A stretch of DNA of 9,586 nucleotides from Desulfobacterales bacterium (GTDB taxonomy: Bacteria > Desulfobacterota > Desulfobacteria > Desulfobacterales > Desulfosalsimonadaceae): assembly GCA_007135795.1 (NCBI GenBank), contig SLIE01000027.1, forward strand, positions 1 through 9,586, written 5' to 3'. The notes beneath the pieces were generated by a model. The model did not search any database and was not told the origin of the DNA. It saw only the letters and a list, made by a program, of their open reading frames with translations. Position 1 is the stretch's first letter; every line of letters begins with the position of its first letter. Positions 1 through 5,567 of the stretch are shown piece after piece. A program made the position numbers and the translations under genes.

Positions 1-81
1 TCAACACTTTTTAAAAAAAATAACCTTTTTTTAAAATATTAATTTACTTTAACGTCAAGGTTGTTTTAAATTATGATCCTT

Positions 82-110
82 TTGAATACCGGTCTGGTGA
101 TGAGTGTAAT
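82..110 (+). promoter_or_regulatory. candidate sigma70 promoter of the por operon
   Basis: A TTGAAT hexamer at 82-87 is followed after exactly 17 bases by TGTAAT at 105-110, giving 4/6 and 5/6 matches to the -35 and -10 consensus. Transcription would begin near 117 and leave a leader of about 220 bases before porG. The surrounding 1-120 is very A/T-rich, so chance matches are easy. This is a candidate from pattern only. Confidence 0.4.
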
Positions 111-160
111 TTTTTACCCATATTTTTTTTAATAGTGTAGAAGCAGAATCAGACCATTAT

Positions 161-239
161 GTTGCGCTCAGATACAAAGGAACTCAAATCTGCTTAAAAC
201 TGCTTAATTCCCGCGTTTTATTTGAGCCCACAAAGCAAC
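161..239 (+). other. possible stem structure in the por leader, enclosing a 10-bp-period direct repeat
   Basis: Two nested inverted repeats are visible: GTTGC at 161-165 with GCAAC at 235-239, and CTCAAAT at 183-189 with ATTTGAG at 220-226. The inner loop carries CTGCTTAA twice, at 190-197 and 200-207, spaced by one helical turn. It would lie in the 5' untranslated RNA if the promoter at 82-110 is right. It matches no riboswitch class that I recognise. The arms are short, so it may be fortuitous. Confidence 0.25.
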
Positions 240-334
240 AGCTGTCGTTAGAAATCGGACGGGAAAATGTTTTTCGCCTCGAGACCCGCTTCAGCACATC
301 AATCACGTAACTTCAGGAAACAAAACAAACTGCC

Positions 335-898
335 ATGCGAGACGATATTATTCAAACAAGGTGGCACGGCCGCGGTGGACAAGGCGCCATAACCGCCGCC
401 AAAATTGTTGCCGATGCAGCATTCCGTTCCGGTTACAGCGGCGTCGTCATGGCCCCGACTTTCGGAACCGAAAGAAGGGGGGCACCCGTATTCACCTCCC
501 TTAAATTCGCCGGAGCCAAAATATACGACCTTTCTCCCATTACCGAACCGGACATGGTCATTGTCCTGGATCATCTACTGCTCGAGGAGGTCGATGTCGC
601 GGCCGGACTGAAACCAAACGGACTCATTATTATCAATTCACCCAAACTTCCAAGCTGTTACAACTATAATGGCATGCGCGTGGCCACGGCGGATGTTACA
701 AACATCGCACTTCACGGCGGTCTCCCGGCCGGAATCGTCAATACCGGTATTATCGGGGCATTTGGGAAAGCTTCCGGTCTTATCCCGATTGATCTGCTCT
801 GCGAAACCATTGAAAAGGAATTCGCAGGGAAAAACGGACCCAAAAATGCCGAAGTGGCCAGAATTACATTTGAAAATACGCATGTCGGAGGTCTCTAA
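335..898 (+). CDS. porG: 2-oxoacid:ferredoxin oxidoreductase (pyruvate type), gamma subunit
   Basis: 187 aa, normal length for the separate gamma subunit of four-subunit pyruvate/2-oxoisovalerate:ferredoxin oxidoreductases. The N-terminal RWHGRGGQG (residues 9-17) followed by TAAKI is the family hallmark. The FGTERRGAP segment (about 43-51) corresponds to the conserved FGxERRGAPV, and PDMVIVLD-x-LLLE follows. In this family the gamma domain helps form the CoA/substrate-binding assembly of the cytoplasmic enzyme. The start at 335 has an AGGAAA at 315-320, a rather long 14-base spacing; no better in-frame start is evident. The stop codon is immediately followed by the delta start, so the genes are almost certainly co-transcribed. 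Substrate identity (pyruvate, 2-oxoisovalerate or another 2-oxoacid) cannot be decided from this subunit. Confidence 0.93.
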   Translation: MRDDIIQTRWHGRGGQGAITAAKIVADAAFRSGYSGVVMAPTFGTERRGAPVFTSLKFAGAKIYDLSPITEPDMVIVLDHLLLEEVDVAAGLKPNGLIIINSPKLPSCYNYNGMRVATADVTNIALHGGLPAGIVNTGIIGAFGKASGLIPIDLLCETIEKEFAGKNGPKNAEVARITFENTHVGGL

Positions 899-1210
899 AT
901 GGAAAAGGAATTCAAATTCGCCTGCAAAAAGTCTCACAGCGAACCCGGACCCGGAGATGGCGGCCGGACTGGTTCCTGGCGGGTTCTGCGGCCGATCATT
1001 GATTATGAAAAATGCATCCCGGCAAAGAAAAATAAAAAAGCCTGTTTTTCATGCTGGCTTTTTTGCCCGGATGGGGTGATCACCAAAACCAAAATGCCGG
1101 CCATTGATCTGGAATATTGCAAAGGTTGCGGCATCTGCGCGGAAGAATGTCCGACCGGCGCAATCACCATGGTGGAAGAAACCCTTTTAATCATGGAAAA
1201 GGAAGAATAA
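899..1210 (+). CDS. porD: 2-oxoacid:ferredoxin oxidoreductase, delta subunit (2x[4Fe-4S] ferredoxin-like)
   Basis: 103 aa electron-transfer subunit that carries electrons from the thiamine/iron-sulfur core to external ferredoxin. An N-terminal extension of about 30 residues contains GSWRVLRP, typical of delta subunits. Two ferredoxin motifs follow. The second is canonical: C74-x2-C77-x2-C80-x3-C84-P. The first reads C39-x9-C49-x2-C52-x3-C56-P, so the first spacing is seven residues longer than the usual C-x2-C and is filled with a lysine-rich loop (residues 40-48). All four cysteines are still present, so a cluster is expected. The gene starts directly after the porG stop and ends 4 bases before porA. 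The variant spacing may be a lineage feature and does not suggest a defect. Confidence 0.93.
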   Translation: MEKEFKFACKKSHSEPGPGDGGRTGSWRVLRPIIDYEKCIPAKKNKKACFSCWLFCPDGVITKTKMPAIDLEYCKGCGICAEECPTGAITMVEETLLIMEKEE

Positions 1211-1214
1211 TAAG

Positions 1215-2408
1215 ATGTATATCATTGAATCTGGCAATGTCGCTGCCGCGCTAGGGGTCAAGCTGGCAGAGGCTGCCGTAATCGCCGCATACCCCATAAC
1301 CCCCCAGACACCTCTGACGGAAAAGCTCTCGGAACTGGTCGATGCCGGGGAAATGGACGCGCAATATATTCCTGTGGAAAGCGAGCACAGTGCACTTGCG
1401 GTTTGCATTGCCGCATCGAGCACCGGATCGAGGACATTCACGGCCACAAGCGCCAACGGCCTGCTCTATATGAATGAACAGCTTCACTGGGCAGCCGGCG
1501 CGCGCCTGCCAATCGTCATGTGCGTGGTCAACCGCGGCATCGGGGCACCCTGGACCGTATGGAACGATCACCAGGATTCCATATCCCAGCGGGACGCAGG
1601 CTGGATACAGCTTTACGCCTGCGATCACCAGCAGATAATCGACAGTGTCCTCAAGGCATTCCGACTTGCCGAAACCGTCAGCGTTCCGGTCATGGTCTGT
1701 TACGACGGGTACATCCTGTCCCACACCTACATGCCTTTTGAACTCCCCGAAGCAGACCAGGTTAAAAAGTTTCTCCCGGCGTTTACACCGGAGTATTTTC
1801 TCGACCCGGCATGTCCGAAAAATCTGAATACCGTGACGCTTCCCGATATTCGTCCCGATGTCCGCGGAAATGCCGCCCCCGGATACATGGAGATTCGCCA
1901 CAACCTGCACACGGACATGCGAAAAAGTCTTGATGTCATTACGGATATCGAGAAAGATTTCAAGGAAATTTTCGGCAGGGGGGGGTACCCGTTCATCGAA
2001 CCGTACAGGGTAAACGATGCGGATTATGTTGCCCTGTGCATGGGATCGCTCTCCTACCATTTGCGCGATGTGATCGACATGCTGCGTGATGAGGGAATTG
2101 CCGTGGGCGTTGCGGGACTTCGCGTCTACCGCCCTTTTCCGGACAAAGCCATTGCCGATGCCTTTGCCCATAAAAAGGGGTTGATCGTTTTTGAAAAAGC
2201 GCTCAGCTACGGCAACCAGGGCGCCCTGTTCGCCGACGTAAAGGCGGCCTTGTATGCAAAAGCCGACCGGCCGTTTGTCCGCAACTATATTTTAGGACTT
2301 GGCGGACGTGAAATTCAAACCAGTCAGCTGGCCGATGTCTTACGAAGTTCATGTCGCCCGTCATCCACCACGACCGACACCCCGGAATGGATTGGGCTCA
2401 AACTATAA
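1215..2408 (+). CDS. porA: 2-oxoacid:ferredoxin oxidoreductase, alpha subunit
   Basis: 397 aa, the usual size of a stand-alone alpha subunit. It carries the pyrimidine-binding side of the thiamine diphosphate site: YPITPQTP at 26-33, VESEHSA at 54-60 with the glutamate expected to activate the cofactor, then TATSANGLLYMNE and the conserved GARLPIVMCVVNRGIGAPW-x-VWNDHQD stretch. The C-terminal half contains a transketolase-C-like domain (VAGLRVYRPFP, then VFEKALSYGNQGALFADVKAAL) and ends with the family GLGGRE segment and a short tail. The start ATG at 1215 has GGAAG at 1201-1205, nine bases upstream, inside the end of porD. An uninterrupted run of eight G at 1978-1985 lies in the coding sequence (Arg-Gly-Gly). 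The gene order and intact motifs indicate a working subunit of a PorGDAB-type enzyme. Confidence 0.95.
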   Translation: MYIIESGNVAAALGVKLAEAAVIAAYPITPQTPLTEKLSELVDAGEMDAQYIPVESEHSALAVCIAASSTGSRTFTATSANGLLYMNEQLHWAAGARLPIVMCVVNRGIGAPWTVWNDHQDSISQRDAGWIQLYACDHQQIIDSVLKAFRLAETVSVPVMVCYDGYILSHTYMPFELPEADQVKKFLPAFTPEYFLDPACPKNLNTVTLPDIRPDVRGNAAPGYMEIRHNLHTDMRKSLDVITDIEKDFKEIFGRGGYPFIEPYRVNDADYVALCMGSLSYHLRDVIDMLRDEGIAVGVAGLRVYRPFPDKAIADAFAHKKGLIVFEKALSYGNQGALFADVKAALYAKADRPFVRNYILGLGGREIQTSQLADVLRSSCRPSSTTTDTPEWIGLKL

Positions 2409-2506
2409 CGACAAGCTGATTCAAGGCGCTGTGCTGTCTGTTGATTTTCATTCGTCAGGCAACACCGGGGCCTCTCACAGCCCATGATAAAAAAACAATA
2501 AGCACT

Positions 2507-2510
2507 CAGG
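2507..2510 (+). promoter_or_regulatory. ribosome binding site of porB
   Basis: CAGG at 2507-2510 lies seven bases before the ATG at 2518 and supports that start. It is needed because porB, unlike the tightly packed upstream genes, follows a 109-base gap after the porA stop and cannot rely on translational coupling. Confidence 0.5.
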
Positions 2511-2517
2511 TATTGAT

Positions 2518-3453
2518 ATGACCGTTAAAACAACTATTTTAAATCTTCCCGAGGAAGAATATGTGCATCCGGGCAACCGGGCCTGTTCCGGCTGCGGCCT
2601 GAGCATCATCTACCGGATCGCCCTGAAGGCCCTGGGGCGGGATACCATTCTTGTTGTCCCGCCAAGTTGCCTTACCGTGCTCCAGGGGCTTTATCCGATT
2701 GCCGCAACCCAGCTCCCATGCCTTAATGTCACCTTTGCATCCACGGCAGCCGCTGCGACCGGGGTACTTGGTGCACTTCGGGCACAGGGTCGGGAAAAGA
2801 CAACCGTCGCTGCATGGGCGGGTGATGGGGGTACAGCCGATATCGGCCTTCAAGCCCTGTCGGGCGCCTGTGAAAGAGGGGAAAATTTTATATTCTTCTG
2901 CTACGACAATGAAGCCTACATGAATACCGGTGTCCAGCGTTCCGGCACAACCCCCCGGCATGTGCTCACCACCACCACCCCGATTACCGGAAAAGCTCAG
3001 AAAAGCAAGGATGTCCCGGCGATCATGGCCGCTCACGGACTTGATTACGTTGCCACCGCTTCTGCTTCATACCCCCTGGATCTGTATGACAAAACCCTGA
3101 AGGCAAAAACGTTTTATGGCCCCCGGTACCTGCACATTCAAACGCCATGTCCCGCCGGCTGGGGTTTTTCACCGGAGTTGAGCGTCAAGATCGGTCGCCT
3201 CGCAGTTGAAACCGGACTTTTTACACTCTATGAAATCGAAAACGGACAGTTCAGACTAACCGGTCAATCCGCAAAAATGCTTGGCAAAAAACGCCTTCCG
3301 GTCAGGGATTATTTTAAAACCCAGACGCGCTTCAAGACACTTACCGACGATAACATCGACGAAGTCCAGGAGGAAGTGGATTTGAAATGGAAAGGCTACG
3401 AAAATGACTGCGCTTTGCACGCTGGTATAGAATATCAAGGCGTCAAGTCCTGA
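2518..3453 (+). CDS. porB: 2-oxoacid:ferredoxin oxidoreductase, beta subunit (thiamine diphosphate and [4Fe-4S])
   Basis: 311 aa, full length for a beta subunit. It binds the diphosphate end of thiamine diphosphate and the proximal [4Fe-4S] cluster. HPGNRACSGCG (17-27) gives C23-x2-C26, with C51 in PPSC and C211 in QTPCPAGWG, the four cysteines expected as cluster ligands. The thiamine-binding motif runs from GDGG (102-105) to the DNEAYMNTG segment (130-138), followed by QRSGTTPR typical of the family. The C-terminal 80 residues carry the usual PVRDYFKTQ-like segment. With porG, porD and porA it makes a complete soluble enzyme. It is preceded by a 109-base spacer with no gene. The stop codon overlaps the outer edge of a long palindrome that starts at 3453. 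Confidence 0.95.
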   Translation: MTVKTTILNLPEEEYVHPGNRACSGCGLSIIYRIALKALGRDTILVVPPSCLTVLQGLYPIAATQLPCLNVTFASTAAAATGVLGALRAQGREKTTVAAWAGDGGTADIGLQALSGACERGENFIFFCYDNEAYMNTGVQRSGTTPRHVLTTTTPITGKAQKSKDVPAIMAAHGLDYVATASASYPLDLYDKTLKAKTFYGPRYLHIQTPCPAGWGFSPELSVKIGRLAVETGLFTLYEIENGQFRLTGQSAKMLGKKRLPVRDYFKTQTRFKTLTDDNIDEVQEEVDLKWKGYENDCALHAGIEYQGVKS

Positions 3454-3579
3454 ATGGCGTCGTTAAAAGTTCCATATACTTCGTTGTAGTAATTTTACAT
3501 TTGCTCGGAATACTATATGTATGCCATTGCAAATACAAAATTACTACGCCTTGTATATGGAACTTTTAACTTAGCCATT
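3453..3579. repeat. long near-perfect palindrome (MITE-like or terminator-like)
   Basis: The outer 18-base arms at 3462-3479 and 3553-3570 are perfect reverse complements (GTTAAAAGTTCCATATAC). Inner 19-base arms at 3486-3504 and 3529-3547 pair with two mismatches, and the centre (3507-3525) pairs again with one mismatch around a TATAT loop. Outside the perfect arms, AATGGC at 3453-3458 pairs with GCCATT at 3574-3579. The whole 109-127 bp therefore folds on itself. It starts in the porB stop codon. It has no coding potential and no obvious direct target duplication. It could be a non-autonomous mobile element, a repeat of the REP/ERIC type, or simply the por operon terminator. Confidence 0.75.
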
Positions 3580-3601
3580 GCATCAAGACCGGATGAATGT
3601 G

Positions 3602-3727
3602 TAAAAAGTCACGATCTATATTTGCGCAATCCTGAAGAATGCAGAATACTTAAGCCTACTTGTATGTCTACAAGGCATAAGCCGGAAATACTGAAGGATT
3701 GCGCGTGACGAAAGTATTGGACTTTTA
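3602..3727. repeat. second structured palindromic repeat
   Basis: A perfect 10-base inverted repeat GCGCAATCCT (3624-3633) / AGGATTGCGC (3695-3704) encloses a hairpin at 3649-3681, whose tip pairs CTTGTA (3659-3664) with TACAAG (3669-3674) over a TGTC loop. Outside it, GTCACG at 3608-3613 pairs with CGTGAC at 3704-3709, and AAAAGTC at 3604-3610 could pair with GACTTTT at 3720-3726. Its right edge, TTGGACTTTTAAAAAGCC (3717-3734), resembles the right edge of the neighbouring palindrome, suggesting related or composite elements. The fold is weaker and more interrupted than the first. Confidence 0.55.
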
Positions 3728-3741
3728 AAAAGCCGACAAGA

Positions 3742-3780
3742 CTTTTACTCTCGATCCCCGCCCACCATCGAGAGTAAAAG
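3742..3780. terminator. perfect 14-bp hairpin between convergent genes, possible bidirectional terminator
   Basis: CTTTTACTCTCGAT at 3742-3755 and ATCGAGAGTAAAAG at 3767-3780 are exact reverse complements with an 11-base C-rich loop. It sits 80 bases beyond the stop of the minus-strand regulator and about 290 beyond porB. No U-tract abuts it on the plus side. On the minus side a short T run begins only about ten bases later, so it is not a classical intrinsic terminator. An operator or a transcript-stabilising hairpin is equally possible. Confidence 0.5.
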
Positions 3781-3859
3781 CCGGAAAGAAAAACTCAAGC
3801 CACTTACTCTTCATGCTAAAGCAAAAACCGTCCCTAAGGCCGCCTCTTGCGCCGGGCAC

Positions 3860-4474
3860 TTACCCCTCATAAATAACCGCGAGTATAACAGCGCTGTTAT
3901 TTTTGGCGGCCACCATGTGTGGGGTGTTCGACAAGTAATAGATGCTGTCCCCCGGTTCAAGTTCAAACATGTCATCACCGATTTTTGCCACAACCTTATT
4001 TTCCAGCACGAAGATAAATTCTTCGCCCTCATGCACGGAGGATTCCTGTTCGGGATTTTCTTCCAGGGTAACGATCATCGATTCCATGTGACGGCCGTAT
4101 ACTTCGGGCGCAAGGCTTTGATAGCTATAGCGCGTTTTCCCTTTTTCCGAGGTGGATCGAAAAACCGGCTTTCTCTTGTCTTTACGGGTAACAGCGTAAT
4201 GCCTGGTCCCGACGCCTGACAAAAGGCGGGAAAAAGCGGCGTCCAATGCCTTGGAAAGCTTGACAATAACACCAATCTGGGGCTGTACCGCCCCCTTTTC
4301 AATCATCATCAGCAGATCTATATCAAACCCTGTCAGGTTTGATATCTCTTCATAAGAAAAACCTTTTTCCTCACGAATCTTCCTTATTCGATCTCCTATG
4401 CTGTCACCACTTATCTCTTCTTCGGGTTCGACAATGCCGGTGAGAAGCTCATACCGGTCCTTTTCAATACTCAT
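3860..4474 (-). CDS. XRE-family helix-turn-helix regulator with C-terminal cupin sensor domain
   Basis: 204 aa. Residues about 26-82 form an XRE/HipB-type helix-turn-helix (IGDRIRKIREEKGFSYEEIS, then IEKGAVQPQIGVIVKLSKALD). Residues about 128-200 form a small cupin barrel with H148-x-G-x-E152-F followed by FVLENK and the second motif EPGDSIYYLSNTPH (H186). The usual first histidine of the cupin HxH is a serine (S146), so at most three canonical metal ligands remain. Members of this family typically repress or activate neighbouring metabolic genes on binding a small ligand in the cupin; the ligand here is unknown. The start has a strong AGGGG ribosome site (about 4480-4484 on the plus strand). 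The gene is convergent with porB and divergent from the LUD gene, a position that suits local control and autoregulation. Confidence 0.9.
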   Translation of the reverse strand: MSIEKDRYELLTGIVEPEEEISGDSIGDRIRKIREEKGFSYEEISNLTGFDIDLLMMIEKGAVQPQIGVIVKLSKALDAAFSRLLSGVGTRHYAVTRKDKRKPVFRSTSEKGKTRYSYQSLAPEVYGRHMESMIVTLEENPEQESSVHEGEEFIFVLENKVVAKIGDDMFELEPGDSIYYLSNTPHMVAAKNNSAVILAVIYEG

Positions 4475-4660
4475 AATTTCCCCTTTTCTCTTACACCCTG
4501 CTCAATTAAAAATTTCTTATTCTCAAAGCCTCACAACAAACGTGATTTTATTTGATGTTTCGACCCTGGATTGCTCCCGCTGAATATCGGCCCCAATTAA
4601 GGGGATAGGTCTCCGTGTGGAAAAATAGCAGCATTTGCGATGTAAAGCATACCAGACATT

Positions 4661-4674
4661 ACGTTTAACGTCAA
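4661..4674. promoter_or_regulatory. candidate operator: palindrome and word shared with the por leader
   Basis: ACGTTTAACGT at 4661-4671 is a perfect odd palindrome (ACGTT-T-AACGT). Its extension TTTAACGTCAA (4664-4674) recurs exactly at 48-58, upstream of the candidate por promoter. It lies in the divergent region between the XRE-cupin gene and the LUD gene, where an autoregulated repressor would be expected to bind. There is no binding evidence; it is based on sequence identity and location only. Confidence 0.3.
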
Positions 4675-4728
4675 CTATAAGGGCCCTAAGCACTTAATTT
4701 ACTACTATATTTTTTTTTCATTCTCGGC

Positions 4729-4734
4729 TATAAT
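4729..4734 (+). promoter_or_regulatory. -10 box for the LUD gene
   Basis: A perfect TATAAT lies 87 bases before the LUD start codon, preceded by an A/T-rich tract (4694-4719). No good -35 hexamer is seen at 16-18 bases spacing, so the promoter may be activator-dependent or the match may be accidental. AGGGCCCT at 4680-4687, a perfect 8-base palindrome, lies just upstream of the expected -35 position. Confidence 0.4.
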
Positions 4735-4821
4735 CGACATTTCAAATGGGCGAGGTCCCCTGTGAATCGACTTTCTTCAACTCAAGACACCTGAAACCAT
4801 AACTTACGAGGTGTACAAATT

Positions 4822-5466
4822 ATGAATGAAATGCAATACCGGGTGTGGCTCAATGAACAAATCGGTCATCGAACCATTGTAAACCTTAAAAAGAATGCTT
4901 TCCAGGCGCACTTTGCAGCAAATACGAACGAGGCTTCGGATCTTATTCTCGACATGGTTAAAGATTATAACAGTTTCGGTTTCGGTGGTTCTTCCACAAC
5001 CCGGAAGTTAGACCTGCCGGATATTCTGGAAAAAGAAGGAAAAACGATTTACGACCACTGGAATCCCCCTGCAGATGCGACCGACATGGAAATGCGCCTG
5101 AAACAGGGCCGCGCTGAATGCTTTATATGCAGTGCAAACGCCATCTCCGAAACCGGGGAAATCATAAACGTAGACGGGGTCGGCAACCGGACCAATGCCA
5201 TGACATTCGGATGTCCTAATGTCATCATTATAGCGGGAATCAACAAGGTAACCCGCGACCTTGAAAGCGGTATCCGGAGAATAAAAGAAATTGCCGCCCC
5301 CATGCGTGCAAAAAGCCTGAACATGGATACCCCGTGCACCAGAAACGGCCTATGCGCGGATTGCAATGCTTCTCAACGGATATGTAGAATCACCACCATT
5401 TTACATAAAAAACCCATGATGACGGATATAACGGTAATAATTATCAACAAGGAGATCGGCTTTTAA
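4822..5466 (+). CDS. LUD-domain protein (DUF162 / LutC-YkgG-like, lactate-utilization family)
   Basis: 214 aa. The family signature is visible as FGFGGSSTTRKLDLPDIL (52-69), AECFICSANAISETGEIINVDGVGNR (98-123), then FGCPNVIIIAGINKV (129-143) and LESGIRRIKEIAAP (147-160). The C-terminal cysteine cluster C172-x5-C178-x2-C181-x6-C188 is shared by many stand-alone LUD proteins and could hold metal, but this is unproven. Relatives take part in L-lactate oxidation as part of LutABC-type complexes, but solitary LUD proteins are common in anaerobes and their role is often unknown; no lutA or lutB partner is in this window. GAGG at 4808-4811 supports the start at 4822; ATG at 4831 is an alternative. 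It is divergent from the cupin regulator and 101 bases upstream of the giant kinase gene. Confidence 0.88.
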   Translation: MNEMQYRVWLNEQIGHRTIVNLKKNAFQAHFAANTNEASDLILDMVKDYNSFGFGGSSTTRKLDLPDILEKEGKTIYDHWNPPADATDMEMRLKQGRAECFICSANAISETGEIINVDGVGNRTNAMTFGCPNVIIIAGINKVTRDLESGIRRIKEIAAPMRAKSLNMDTPCTRNGLCADCNASQRICRITTILHKKPMMTDITVIIINKEIGF

Positions 5467-5486
5467 TTCCCGCCACAATCGATGGA

Positions 5487-5524
5487 CAAGGACGGCGTAT
5501 AAGGCAAGGATGACGTATAAAAGG
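5487..5524 (+). repeat. imperfect tandem direct repeat upstream of the giant kinase gene
   Basis: CAAGGACGGCGTATAAGG at 5487-5504 is immediately followed by CAAGGATGACGTATAAAAGG at 5505-5524: two copies differing at two positions plus a two-base extension. They fill much of the 101-base gap between the LUD gene and the kinase gene. Each copy contains TATAA. They may be tandem regulator sites or a minor duplication. No -35 element at proper spacing is evident. Confidence 0.45.
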
Positions 5525-5567
5525 TCACGTAATCATGTTCTTCGCAACATGAAAACCGGAGCAGGCA

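Noticed and set aside
1..36. A/T-only inverted repeat TTAAAAAAA / TTTTTTTAA as a terminator of an upstream gene
   Set aside because: No GC in the stem and the upstream gene is not visible; low-complexity A and T runs explain it.
1251..2171. 306-codon open frame on the minus strand
   Set aside because: It lies entirely antisense to porA, which has complete family motifs, and its translation shows no recognisable domain.
2539..3036. 165-codon open frame on the minus strand
   Set aside because: Antisense to the conserved thiamine and cysteine motifs of porB; a GC-bias shadow.
3517..3708. 63-codon plus-strand open frame in the porB/regulator gap
   Set aside because: It runs through the two palindromes, has no good ribosome site, and its sequence is dictated by the inverted repeats.
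3453..3780. CRISPR array or transposase-bearing insertion sequence
   Set aside because: The repeats are inverted, not regularly spaced direct repeats, and no transposase frame is present.
5498..5521. TATAAG / TATAAA as a promoter for the giant kinase gene
   Set aside because: No -35-like hexamer lies 16-18 bases upstream of either; reported only as part of the direct repeat.
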